Of a stretch of 64,000 bases of DNA, positions 1 through 8,563 are shown piece by piece. The stretch covers positions 1,364,001-1,428,000 of the forward strand of contig NZ_JAJSED010000001.1 of NCBI RefSeq assembly GCF_023555385.1, given 5' to 3'. The notes below the pieces were generated by a model. It was not told the origin of the DNA, did not search any database, and saw nothing but the letters and a program-made list of their open reading frames with translations. Source of the DNA: Guyparkeria hydrothermalis. Lineage in GTDB: Bacteria; Pseudomonadota; Gammaproteobacteria; Halothiobacillales; Halothiobacillaceae. The translations under genes were made by a program, and so were the position numbers. Every line of letters begins with the position of its first letter. The first letter of the stretch is position 1.

Positions 1-141
1 AGCATGCGCTCGGAAGGCTTGGGCGTCAGCCTGGTCGAGCGGATGGACAGCCGCGACCCGACCGCAATCCTCGGGCTGCCACTGATCGCGACCGCGCGCC
101 TGCTGCGCGAGGTCGGCATCGACCCCCTTGCCGCGACGTAA
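1..141 (+). CDS. Maf/YceF-family nucleotide pyrophosphatase, C-terminal fragment
   Basis: Only the last 46 codons lie in the window; the frame is open from base 1 and ends at TAA (139-141). The residues read GLGVSLVERMDSRDP followed by a segment around GLPL and ARLLREVGI. This is the characteristic C-terminus of Maf-like proteins, where the GLPL helix closes the fold, and it resembles the YceF branch (7-methyl-GTP pyrophosphatase) more than YhdE. Maf proteins are cytoplasmic house-cleaning enzymes that hydrolyse modified nucleoside triphosphates. The catalytic part is outside the window, so the substrate class is inferred from a short tail only. Confidence 0.75.
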   Translation, partial: SMRSEGLGVSLVERMDSRDPTAILGLPLIATARLLREVGIDPLAAT

Positions 142-288
142 CCAGAACGCTTTTCCACTGTTTCCAGCAGGGAATCCCGACGACCTGCCGCGGTCAACGA
201 AACATCAGCCGAATGCGCTATCCTGCCCGCCTTGTGTGTTCACGCCACGGCGCGTGACGAACCCCGGACCTGAGGAGACCCCTGTCCC

Positions 289-1098
289 ATGTTGCTTCCC
301 GAGTGGCTGACCGCACTCGTTCTCGGCCTGGTCGAGGGCGCGACCGAATTCTTGCCCATCTCCTCCACCGGCCACCTGATCATTACCGCGGACCTGCTCG
401 GCTATCACGGCACCAACGCCCAGGTGTTCGAGATCTTCATCCAGCTGGGCGCGATCCTCGCGGTGATGTGGCACTACCGGGACACGCTCTGGCAGACGGC
501 CCGCGGCCTGCCGCGCGAGCGCAAGGCGCAGCGGTTCACGGTCAACCTGCTGATCGCCTTCATCCCGGCGGCCATCGTCGGGCTGCTGGCCCACCAGTGG
601 ATCCAGGCGGTGCTGTTCAACCCGTTCTATGTCGCGATGGCGCTGATCGTCGGCGGTGTAATCATCCTGCTGGTCGAGCACTTCAAACCGCCGGTGCGTA
701 TCGAGACCGTCGACGAGATGCGCGCCATGGACGCGCTCAAGGTCGGCGTGATGCAGTGCTTCGCCCTGATTCCGGGCACCTCGCGCTCAGGCTCCACCAT
801 CATGGGCGGCATGATCTTCGGCCTGTCACGCAAGGCGGCCACCGAATTCTCCTTCTTCCTCGCCATCCCGACCATGCTGGCCGCGACGTTGTACTCGCTG
901 CTCAAGTACTGGCACCTGCTCGAGGCCGAGGACCTGATGATGCTCTCGGTGGGCCTGGCCGCCTCGTTCGTCAGCGGCCTGATCTTCGTCCGCTTCCTGC
1001 TGCGCTTCATCGCCACGCACACCTACAAGGGCTTTGCCTGGTACCGGATCGTGTTCGGCTCGCTGATCCTGTGGTACTTCTGGCCGACGGCCGGCTGA
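289..1098 (+). CDS. uppP: Undecaprenyl-diphosphatase UppP/BacA
   Basis: 269 residues, the usual length. UppP is a polytopic inner-membrane enzyme that dephosphorylates undecaprenyl diphosphate to recycle the lipid carrier for peptidoglycan and other glycans; overexpression gives bacitracin resistance. Both signature motifs are present: [14 protein letters not shown] at residues 16-29 and PGTSRSG near residue 162, which together form the active site with catalytic Glu, Ser and Arg. Several hydrophobic helices follow. The start ATG is preceded by a GAGGAG-type ribosome site. It stands alone, ending at a hairpin terminator that also faces the convergent phosphatase gene. Confidence 0.96.
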   Translation: MLLPEWLTALVLGLVEGATEFLPISSTGHLIITADLLGYHGTNAQVFEIFIQLGAILAVMWHYRDTLWQTARGLPRERKAQRFTVNLLIAFIPAAIVGLLAHQWIQAVLFNPFYVAMALIVGGVIILLVEHFKPPVRIETVDEMRAMDALKVGVMQCFALIPGTSRSGSTIMGGMIFGLSRKAATEFSFFLAIPTMLAATLYSLLKYWHLLEAEDLMMLSVGLAASFVSGLIFVRFLLRFIATHTYKGFAWYRIVFGSLILWYFWPTAG

Positions 1099-1128
1099 CC
1101 CGCCCATTCGCAGCACGAAAACCAAAGA

Positions 1129-1158
1129 CCCCGGCCGCGTCAGCAGCCGGGGGCTTTT
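1129..1158 (+). terminator. Rho-independent terminator after uppP (probably bidirectional)
   Basis: The arms CCCCGGC (1129-1135) and GCCGGGG (1146-1152) flank a 10-nt loop and are followed by GCTTTTCC. A-rich sequence on the left side supplies T residues for the opposite direction, so it may also end the minus-strand phosphatase transcript. Confidence 0.8.
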
Positions 1159-1188
1159 CCTGTATCGATGCGCCGGCTGGCCTCGGGA

Positions 1189-1959
1189 TCAGTACCCGAG
1201 ACGCTTGCGGGCGATCTGGTGCAGCTCGGGTGTGGCCGCCGCACACACCGTCGTGGTATCCAGACCGACGCCGTTGCCCTCGAGATCGGTGAACACGCCA
1301 CCAGCCTCCTTCACGATGACCGACAGCGCGGCAATGTCGAGCACGTTGACGTCCGACTCGACCACCAGATCGATCGCCCCGCGCGCCAGCAGGTGGTAGT
1401 GGTAGAAGTCGCCGTAGCCACGGGTGCGGTTGACCTCGGTGACCAGCGTCGCTAGACCTGCCCAGCCGACCGGCTGATGTGCCAGCGTGGCGAGGTTGCC
1501 CACGGACAGGGTCGCATCGGCCAGCGAGTCGATCGTCGAGACACGCGCCTGCTGGTCCATGTAGAAGGCGCCACCACCCTTTTCCGCGTAGGCGTATTCA
1601 CCGAACACCGGCGCGCTGGAGACGCCCAGGATCAGCTCGTCGCCCTTCATCAGCGCGATCTGGGTGGAGAAGAACGGGTACTCGCGCACGAAGCTCTTGG
1701 TGCCGTCGATCGGATCGACCAGCCAGGTGAACTCCGCCTCCGGCTTGGTCTTGCCGGTCTCCTCGCCGTAGAAGCCGTGTTCCGGGAAGGCATCGAGGAT
1801 GACCGCCTTGATCGCCTTCTCAGTTTCCACATCGGCGACCGTCACCGGCGTGGCGTCCTCCTTGATCTCGATCTCCACGTTCTGCTGCCAGTAGCGACGA
1901 ACGACGGCTTCGGCCGCGCGCGCGGCGGCAAGGGCGGTTTCGAGGTATTGGCTCTGCAT
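1189..1959 (-). CDS. Inositol-monophosphatase family phosphatase (histidinol-phosphatase HisN-like)
   Basis: 256 residues. Metal-dependent phosphatase fold with the family's metal-binding motifs: GEE at residues 65-67, DPIDGT at 82-87, and a C-terminal LDIAA motif near 205-210. In the usual WDxAA version the first residue is Trp; here it is Leu. The segment DPIDGTKSF followed by a short aromatic loop and IAL resembles HisN-type histidinol-phosphatases, so dephosphorylation of histidinol phosphate is the best guess; myo-inositol-1-phosphate or 3'-phosphoadenosine 5'-phosphate (CysQ) are alternatives that sequence reading cannot exclude. The gene is the most downstream in the minus-strand run parE-tamA-tamB-peptidase and is separated from the peptidase by 94 bp. 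Confidence 0.82.
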   Translation of the reverse strand: MQSQYLETALAAARAAEAVVRRYWQQNVEIEIKEDATPVTVADVETEKAIKAVILDAFPEHGFYGEETGKTKPEAEFTWLVDPIDGTKSFVREYPFFSTQIALMKGDELILGVSSAPVFGEYAYAEKGGGAFYMDQQARVSTIDSLADATLSVGNLATLAHQPVGWAGLATLVTEVNRTRGYGDFYHYHLLARGAIDLVVESDVNVLDIAALSVIVKEAGGVFTDLEGNGVGLDTTTVCAAATPELHQIARKRLGY

Positions 1960-2053
1960 GACGCGTTTCCTGGTTTTTATCTGGATTTCCTGCCGGATCT
2001 CGGCGTGATGGGCGGCATTGTACCCGAGACCCGTTTCGACCGGAGCGTGAGGC

Positions 2054-2743
2054 TCAGCGGCGCATGCCGCGCAGCCATTTGAAGACGTTGATCAGCGATG
2101 ACAGTGCCTGGGCGACGTAGGTGAAGGCCGCCGCACGCAGGATGCGGCGGGCGGGTCGGCGATCGGCGCGCTTGAGCAGGCCGGTCTCCTTGAGCATCGG
2201 CAGGGCCCGGTTGAAGCTCGCGTCGAGCTCGGTCGGCAAGGTCGCCAGATGGGCGAACACCGGCACGGCCATGGTCATCACGCCGGCGGCGAACATGATC
2301 AGGCCGGCAAGCGGCCCCTTCTGGATCACCGAGACCACGGGGATGGCCAGCAGGATCCAGCCGGCAATCCGCTGCGCCCACTGGGTGCGCTCGACCACCT
2401 CCTGGCGGCGCTGGAACGGCGGGTAATCTTCGGCGTCCTGCAGGGCATGACCCACCTCGTGCGCGGCCACCGTGATCGCCGTGAGCGACCGCCCGGCAAA
2501 GTGGGCCGATGACAGGCGCACCGCCCGGTCGGACGGGTCGTAGTGATCGCCCGAATCGGTCTTCTCCACCTTGACGTACTCGAGGTGGTGGCGGTCGAGC
2601 AGGTAGCGGGCGAGATCCGCGCCGCTGAAATCGAAACGGTCGGCCGGCTGGCTGTGACGGCGCATCACCCGACCGACCCACCAGCCGGGCAGGTAGGAGA
2701 GCGCGGCCATCAGGCCCAGGCCGATCAACAAACCAACGCCCAT
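2054..2743 (-). CDS. Membrane zinc metallopeptidase, YugP-type
   Basis: 229 residues. An N-terminal hydrophobic helix (about 2-20) is followed by a soluble region with the zinc motif HEVGH at residues 95-99, then two hydrophobic segments at about 125-165 and a basic tail. This layout matches the neutral zinc metallopeptidase group typified by Bacillus YugP; no physiological substrate is established for the family. The start ATG sits immediately beside one arm of a large inverted repeat, and its ribosome site (GAGG, 8 nt upstream) lies inside that arm, suggesting translation could be limited in transcripts coming from tamB. Confidence 0.85.
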   Translation of the reverse strand: MGVGLLIGLGLMAALSYLPGWWVGRVMRRHSQPADRFDFSGADLARYLLDRHHLEYVKVEKTDSGDHYDPSDRAVRLSSAHFAGRSLTAITVAAHEVGHALQDAEDYPPFQRRQEVVERTQWAQRIAGWILLAIPVVSVIQKGPLAGLIMFAAGVMTMAVPVFAHLATLPTELDASFNRALPMLKETGLLKRADRRPARRILRAAAFTYVAQALSSLINVFKWLRGMRR

Positions 2744-2745
2744 CA

Positions 2746-2887
2746 GGGTACCTCGAAAAACCGTCGAGAGCCGCCCGAGTGCAAGGAGCCGCGGAGCGAA
2801 TGACGAGACATATCAAACCGATAGGCGAGGAGTGAGTGAGCACGCGACGCTGCAATCGGGTGGCGCAACAGATTTCTCGAGGTACCC
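2746..2887. repeat. 142-bp imperfect dyad between tamB and the peptidase gene
   Basis: The outer arms are GGGTACCTCGAAAAA (2746-2760) and TTTCTCGAGGTACCC (2873-2887): 14 of 15 positions are complementary in DNA, and the remaining one is a G-U pair in minus-strand RNA. Weaker complementarity continues inward for about 25 bp (TGCAATCGGG versus the complement of CCCGAGTGCA). The centre contains TATC-AAACC-GATA at 2811-2823, which coincides with the dyad axis. The element fills the intergenic space. The downstream arm contains the peptidase ribosome site. It could be a REP/MITE-like relic or a folding mRNA junction. Confidence 0.75.
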
Positions 2888-2888
2888 A

Positions 2889-5800
2889 TCAGTCCTCCGG
2901 CCGTCCACGGTCGATCTGATAGATCAGGTCGCCCGACTGCGACTGGGCACTGCTGGAGAGCTCCAGGTGCAGGAACTTGTTGATGCGATAACGCGTGATC
3001 ACTTCGCCGACTCCGTCGAATACGCCCACGGCATAACGGACCAGTAGATTCTCCCCGATGCGCTTGCCCACGCTCAAGCGCGCGCCCTCGGCGCCACCGG
3101 ACGTGGTGAAGCCGATCTCGTCGATGCCGAACACCGAGCGCACCTGCTGGGCCATCTGGTCGCCCTGCCGAATGCCCAGCCCGGCAATGGCGTTCAGGAG
3201 CAGCGAGGCATCGGCATCGCTGCCGGCGGACAACTCCCGACCGGTCAGCAGGAGCGACAGGGCATTGCTCGGGGAGGTCGGCGGCCGCGAGAATACCTCG
3301 GTCTCCGGCGACTCTAGCGGCCCGACGATCTGCAACCCGACGACCGTGCCCTGCTCGTCCTCGATCTTCCGGGTCGCGACCACATCCAGTCCCGGTGACG
3401 TCAGTGGACCGGCGAAGGTCAGCCGCCCGCGTTCGACCATCAATGTCTGGCCGTAGGCCTCGTAACGCCCGTCGACCAGCCGGATCTCGCCAAACGCGCC
3501 GACCGGCTGTTCCGGCCGCAGGCGCATCTCCATTCCGCCGGTCAGGCGCGTTGCCAGCCCCTGGCCTCGCAGGCTCACCGAGTCGCCCAGCACCACGTTG
3601 ATGTCGCCGGTCAACGGATAGCCGGCCTTCCTTGGCTCCGGTTCCTTGCCGACGATCACCAGGTCCTCGGAATTGCGGCGGGCATTCTCGGGCAGCCGGG
3701 CGACGTTCGCGATCGCCAGCGGCACATGGATGCTGCCCGACAACCGCCCGCCCGACGGCGTGAACTCGCCTTCGAGGTCCGGCCGGGCATCCAGCGCCAG
3801 GCTGGGTAGACGCAGGAGCGGGATGGCCTCGCCACCCAAGGTGGCGGAGAACCGCCAGTCGTCGAGGGCCCTGAGATGCCCGGAGCCGTCGAGCTGGATG
3901 CGTCCGCGACTGGCCGGCATCGCCGTCTCGGTGACATGCCGCCCCTCGAAGACGGGCTTCGGCGGCGTGTCGGCCTCGCCGAGCAGCGAACCGGTCAGCT
4001 CGAGCTGGCCCGCCTCGTCGATGCGCAGTTCGACACGCCCGTCCCGATAGGAGGTGCCCGTCGGCAGCGACGAGAAACCGAGGCCCCGACCGGTTAGACG
4101 CCCTGCCAGTTGCGGAGCGTCCAGCCTACCGCTCAGCGTCATTTCGCCGCCGAGCGTGCCGGTCACGTCGCTCACCGGGGTCTGGATCGGCCCGACCAGA
4201 CGGTCGGCCAAGGTGAACAGCCGGGCAAGGTCGGCCTGCCGGAGAGACACGTTGCCATCGAGACTGCGGTCGGCCAGCCCGATCGTTCCCTGCCCATCGA
4301 CCATCAACCAGTCCTCCACGCCGCCGGACAACGCGGCTTTGACCCGCTCATCGGCAAGTCGGGCCGTCAGGCGCGTCTCGGGGTAGGTAACCGCCTCCGG
4401 CTCGTCACTCTCTCCGCCTGCATTATCGATGCGCAGTTCGCTCGCCGGAAGGACCAGCGACAGATCCGCCATCCGCCCGTCCGGGCCGAGATCAGCCTCG
4501 GCATCCAGCCGCATCCGACCGGCCCACGTCACATTGGCCGGGGCATCGCCGCGCCATTGCGCCCACAGGGTCTGCAGACCGAGATCGCCCTTTATGCTGG
4601 CCTGCGTACGGCCATCCTGCCGTTCGGCATCAAGGCACACCGACCCGTCGGCGGTGGACACCGTCGACTTGAGACACAAACCGTCGATCCGTTGCGCCGA
4701 CGGCGAGAGCAGCATGTCCGCCGCCGCGGGGAGTCGCCAGCCCCCCGCCCAGGGGGACTCCAGCGTCAAACGGGCAAGCTGTCCCCGCCAGGCGCCCTCT
4801 CGCCAGCCACCGTTTGCTTCGATGTGGGCATCCGCCGCGCCCTCGATGTCGATCATCCAGCGATGGTCCGTGCGCCGGCCGGCCAGCTCGACGGCCAGCC
4901 GGTCGAAGATCGGTGGCCCGCCCGCCGTGGATCGCAGGCCGACCGCCTCAAGCGACAGTTGCGCCGGACGATCCGCCGGCGCCTCGTCCGACGGCGGATC
5001 GAGGCGCACGACGGTCTGGGCACGTTCGAGGCGGTAGCCGGCCAACTGCAGTCCCCTGGCATCAAGATCGAGTCGGCCATGAGGTGCGACCAGCGGACCG
5101 GCGGCCTCTACGTCCATGTTGATCTTGCCTCTGGCTGTCTGCGGGCGAAGCGCTGCCAGGTCCACGCCGGGCAGACGGTCGACCAGATCCCAGGGCAAGT
5201 CGGCAAGATCGGGGATCGACAATCCGGCCTCGAGGGCCTCGATACGCCACCGGGCCCAGTCGGACGAGAGCATCAGATCGCCACTCGCCGCCAGCTCGCC
5301 ACCGGGGGCATCGAGCGCCAACTGCCCCACCGACAGGCGACCGCCATCCAACCGACCGATCAGGCGCGCCTCGGCCGATCGGGCCACCTGGCCGTCGCGA
5401 TGCTCGCTGACGCGCAACACCCCGCCTTGCAGGTCGACGCGACTCGACTCGATCCAGTCATCAATCGTCAGCTTGCGGCGCCAGTCGGGCAGCTGGCCGT
5501 CGAGTCGACCGCGACTGGCCAGACGCATGGCCCCGTGCTTTTCATCTCCGCCCGCGATCGGCAGCGCATCGATCTGCCACTCGGCGGCAAACGTGCGCTC
5601 GGGGGTCAGGTGTCCATCAAACGCCAGCTGGCCGCCGGCCGCGGAGCCGCTCAGTTCGGCGGTCGCCCGCGTCTGTTCTGCGCGCAGGTCGAGGGTCACG
5701 TCGTCGAGCGTCTCGCCGGCGAGACGCCCCGTCAGCCCGGACAACAGCACCTTGCCGCGCGCCGGCAGCCAGCCGTCGGCGGCCTCCAAGTGGGCATCGA

Positions 5801-6782
5801 GATCGAAGTCCAGCGTGCCGGGCAGCGACGGCTCGACCCATGCCGGGTCCAGAGAGCGCGCCTCGCCGACCAGATCGAACGACCAGCGCGGTGCCCAGCG
5901 CGCCTCGCCACGCAAATCGAGGTGGCCACCAAGCGAATCGACCCGCAGCGACTCGAGATCGAGCCGCTCGGTATCGAGCACCATCCGCCCGCACACCGAT
6001 GCCGGCACACCGTCGGTACCGATCCAGGCCAGGCGCGGAGTCAATGTCACCCCGTCGCGGATCGAGCCATCGGCCGTTATCGGCCCGCTCAGCCAGCCGC
6101 GCGGATGGTCGACCAGCAGGTCCAGGCGTGCCGTCAGCGGCATCTCGCCGGCGAGACCGGCGGCCACTTCGCCCCGACCGTTCACCCGGAGTGAGTCGGG
6201 CAGGCGCAGGTCGAGCGCCTGCAGCCGCATGGACAGCTGCGGGGACTGATCACGAGCCTCCAGGCCGGCACTGAGACGGGCTTCGACCAGTTCATAGCGC
6301 GCCTCGCCCTGGCGAACCACGACACGGTTGGCTGAAAACTGTTCGAGGTCGATGGCAATCGGCGGGATCGCGGGCAGACCGGCCGGTTGATCGGTCGCAT
6401 TCGGCTCCGGAGCAGGCGGCAGTTCGACCTCGGCCCCGTCGACCGACAACTTCGGGATGTGCAACCGCGCCCGCCAGAGCTCACCCGGATCGACCTGCAG
6501 GCTTGCCGCCTCGAATCTCAGGTTCGCGCCCTGCTCGGGTGTCCAGGAGAGACCGGCGACACGCATGCCGCGCCAGGGCGTACCGGACACCTCGTCGACC
6601 GTGAGGGCGCCGAGGTGGCGTTCGGCCTGCGCGACACCCCACTGCACGCCACTGGGCGTCGAGGTGAGCCACCACAACCCGACCAGCAACAGAAGCGTGG
6701 CGAGCACGACCGACCAGCCAATGACCAGCACCACGCGTCGAGCCCAGACCAACAGGGTGAACAGCCTCCGACCCCGGTTCAA
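2889..6782 (-). CDS. tamB: Translocation and assembly module protein TamB
   Basis: 1297 residues, in the normal range for TamB. A single N-terminal membrane anchor (about 12-36) is followed by a very long region of repeated short beta-strand segments and the conserved C-terminal DUF490/TamB domain, recognisable around GLGIRQGDQMAQQVR through SVGKRIGENLLVRYAVG. TamB is an inner-membrane-anchored periplasmic bridge-like protein that works with TamA in outer-membrane protein insertion and phospholipid transport. The start is TTG; the tamA stop codon TGA overlaps it as TTGA, so translation is probably coupled. No ATG lies at a suitable place before the anchor. Confidence 0.95.
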   Translation of the reverse strand: MNRGRRLFTLLVWARRVVLVIGWSVVLATLLLLVGLWWLTSTPSGVQWGVAQAERHLGALTVDEVSGTPWRGMRVAGLSWTPEQGANLRFEAASLQVDPGELWRARLHIPKLSVDGAEVELPPAPEPNATDQPAGLPAIPPIAIDLEQFSANRVVVRQGEARYELVEARLSAGLEARDQSPQLSMRLQALDLRLPDSLRVNGRGEVAAGLAGEMPLTARLDLLVDHPRGWLSGPITADGSIRDGVTLTPRLAWIGTDGVPASVCGRMVLDTERLDLESLRVDSLGGHLDLRGEARWAPRWSFDLVGEARSLDPAWVEPSLPGTLDFDLDAHLEAADGWLPARGKVLLSGLTGRLAGETLDDVTLDLRAEQTRATAELSGSAAGGQLAFDGHLTPERTFAAEWQIDALPIAGGDEKHGAMRLASRGRLDGQLPDWRRKLTIDDWIESSRVDLQGGVLRVSEHRDGQVARSAEARLIGRLDGGRLSVGQLALDAPGGELAASGDLMLSSDWARWRIEALEAGLSIPDLADLPWDLVDRLPGVDLAALRPQTARGKINMDVEAAGPLVAPHGRLDLDARGLQLAGYRLERAQTVVRLDPPSDEAPADRPAQLSLEAVGLRSTAGGPPIFDRLAVELAGRRTDHRWMIDIEGAADAHIEANGGWREGAWRGQLARLTLESPWAGGWRLPAAADMLLSPSAQRIDGLCLKSTVSTADGSVCLDAERQDGRTQASIKGDLGLQTLWAQWRGDAPANVTWAGRMRLDAEADLGPDGRMADLSLVLPASELRIDNAGGESDEPEAVTYPETRLTARLADERVKAALSGGVEDWLMVDGQGTIGLADRSLDGNVSLRQADLARLFTLADRLVGPIQTPVSDVTGTLGGEMTLSGRLDAPQLAGRLTGRGLGFSSLPTGTSYRDGRVELRIDEAGQLELTGSLLGEADTPPKPVFEGRHVTETAMPASRGRIQLDGSGHLRALDDWRFSATLGGEAIPLLRLPSLALDARPDLEGEFTPSGGRLSGSIHVPLAIANVARLPENARRNSEDLVIVGKEPEPRKAGYPLTGDINVVLGDSVSLRGQGLATRLTGGMEMRLRPEQPVGAFGEIRLVDGRYEAYGQTLMVERGRLTFAGPLTSPGLDVVATRKIEDEQGTVVGLQIVGPLESPETEVFSRPPTSPSNALSLLLTGRELSAGSDADASLLLNAIAGLGIRQGDQMAQQVRSVFGIDEIGFTTSGGAEGARLSVGKRIGENLLVRYAVGVFDGVGEVITRYRINKFLHLELSSSAQSQSGDLIYQIDRGRPED

Positions 6783-8563
6783 AACGCGGCCCCCAGCCCG
6801 AGGTGCAACCGCGGCAAGCCATCGCTGCCATCGAGCGGCTGCGCCACGTCGAGGCGGACCATGCCCACCGGGGATCGCCAGCGCACGCCCAGCCCGGCAC
6901 CGGTCTTGAGCTCCGCCTGGGGATCGATGTAGGCATTGCCGGTATCGACGAAGGCGGCGACATACCAGTCATCGCGGACCACCGGGTACATGGCCTCGAC
7001 GCTGCCGACCAGCAGGTACTTGCCGCCGATCAGTGTGCCGTCTTCGTTCTCCGGCGCGAGCGACTCGTACTCGTAGCCGCGCACGGAACGGTCGCCGCCG
7101 GTGAAGAACCGCAGCGAGCGCGGCATCTTGTCGAACTCGTCGGTCACGATCATGCCGGCCTCGCCCCGCCCGGCGAAGATCCAGCGGCCCAGCGACAGAT
7201 AGCCGCCGACGAACAGGTGCCCACGGACGAAGCTCGTCGCCGAGAGCACGGGCTCGGCCGCCCCCTGCAGCGAGACGTCGACCACCACCCCTTCGCTGGG
7301 AAAGAGCGGATCGTCCAACCCGTCGTACCCCAGCCGGCCGCCGAGGATGGCGAAGCCGTTCGATTCGGGAGGCTCGTCGCCGTAGCGGGTGCGGTCGAGC
7401 AGGTACTCGGTGAACAGCGACCGGGTCCAGCGATCGCCTTCGTACGCCCATTGCAGGCCGGTCGCCGCTGCGGTGGTGAGGATGTCGTTGTTGTCCTCGC
7501 GCGTCGCTCGGGCGTAGATGTCGTAGCGCTCACGCAGCGGATCGGCGGCGCGGGGGATGGTGTAGGTGGTGTCGATGCGCTGCTCGATCGCCGAGAGCTG
7601 GGTACGCGCCGCCCACTGATGCCCACGCTTGTTGACGTAGCGACGCGTCACCTTGGCCCCGACACGCGGACCGACATCGGTGGCATAGCCGGCGCTGAGT
7701 TCGTAGGAGGTGCGCGCGTTACGGCGCGTGGTGATGTCGACCGGCACCTCGAGATCCTCGCGCTCGTCCAGCCGCGGCCGGACCGAGACCGATTCGAAGT
7801 ACTCGGTGCCGGTGAGGTTCTGGTTCATCGCCAGCAGGTCCGCACTGGTGTACGGCGTCCCCGACGGCACGCCGACCAGGCGCCGCGCCAGCTGCGGCTC
7901 GAGGATCGACTGCTCGATGGTCACCTCGCCGAAGCGATAGCGCTGCCCCGGATCGAGGGCCAGCTTGATCCGCGCCGCCTGCTGTTCCGGGTCGACCCGC
8001 AACTCACGCGTGGTGAAGCGCGCATCGAGATAGCCCTGTTTCTGCACCCGCGAGAGCAACCCGTCGCGAAAGGCATCGTAGGCCGCCTGGTCGAGCGGCT
8101 CGCCTTCCTCGGGCCGGTTGTCCTCGAGGAAGGTCTCGACCGATTCGAGCGACTCGATCGCCGTCGGCAGTTCGATGCTGACCGACTCGATCTTTGTCAC
8201 CGGGCCGGCATCGATGTCGAGGGCCGGGTCGCGGCAATCCTCCCGCGACTGGATCGAGGTGCGGATGCGCGCATTGAAATGCCCGTAGGCCTGCAGAGCC
8301 TCTTCGGCGGCCTCGGCGGCCGAGTCGAGATAGCGGCGGATCTGGGCGGTCCCGGCCTGACACGAAAAGCCGATCCGGGGAACCGACAGGCCGACGTTGG
8401 TGACCAGATCTTTCTCCGACAGCCCCGTCAGCTGCAGCTGCGGCGTGGGCGCAGCCATCGCCCCCGTCATCCCGGACGCCAGCCCGCCCAACAGCAACGC
8501 TGCAGCCAGGCAGGCCGCGCCGGGACGCGGTCGGGACGGCAACCGCCGACCCGGCGCGACCAA
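6779..8563 (-). CDS. tamA: Outer-membrane assembly factor TamA (BamA/Omp85 superfamily)
   Basis: 594 residues, typical for TamA. An N-terminal signal peptide ends near AMAAPTP (about residue 38). POTRA-type repeats then occupy roughly residues 40-270, followed by a 16-strand barrel region with the Omp85 signatures FFTGGDRSVRGY and GLGVRWRSPVG and a C-terminal aromatic residue (AAF). TamA sits in the outer membrane and contacts TamB. The start is TTG directly after the parE stop codon in the same frame (TAG TTG), with GAGGTGGTG just upstream as a ribosome site. No usable ATG exists before the signal peptide. Confidence 0.94.
   Translation of the reverse strand: MVAPGRRLPSRPRPGAACLAAALLLGGLASGMTGAMAAPTPQLQLTGLSEKDLVTNVGLSVPRIGFSCQAGTAQIRRYLDSAAEAAEEALQAYGHFNARIRTSIQSREDCRDPALDIDAGPVTKIESVSIELPTAIESLESVETFLEDNRPEEGEPLDQAAYDAFRDGLLSRVQKQGYLDARFTTRELRVDPEQQAARIKLALDPGQRYRFGEVTIEQSILEPQLARRLVGVPSGTPYTSADLLAMNQNLTGTEYFESVSVRPRLDEREDLEVPVDITTRRNARTSYELSAGYATDVGPRVGAKVTRRYVNKRGHQWAARTQLSAIEQRIDTTYTIPRAADPLRERYDIYARATREDNNDILTTAAATGLQWAYEGDRWTRSLFTEYLLDRTRYGDEPPESNGFAILGGRLGYDGLDDPLFPSEGVVVDVSLQGAAEPVLSATSFVRGHLFVGGYLSLGRWIFAGRGEAGMIVTDEFDKMPRSLRFFTGGDRSVRGYEYESLAPENEDGTLIGGKYLLVGSVEAMYPVVRDDWYVAAFVDTGNAYIDPQAELKTGAGLGVRWRSPVGMVRLDVAQPLDGSDGLPRLHLGLGAAF

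Noticed and set aside
4110-6194. A 694-codon plus-strand frame opposite tamB
   Set aside because: Low-complexity Arg/Pro/Gln-rich translation with no motif; tamB is continuous through the region with clear features.
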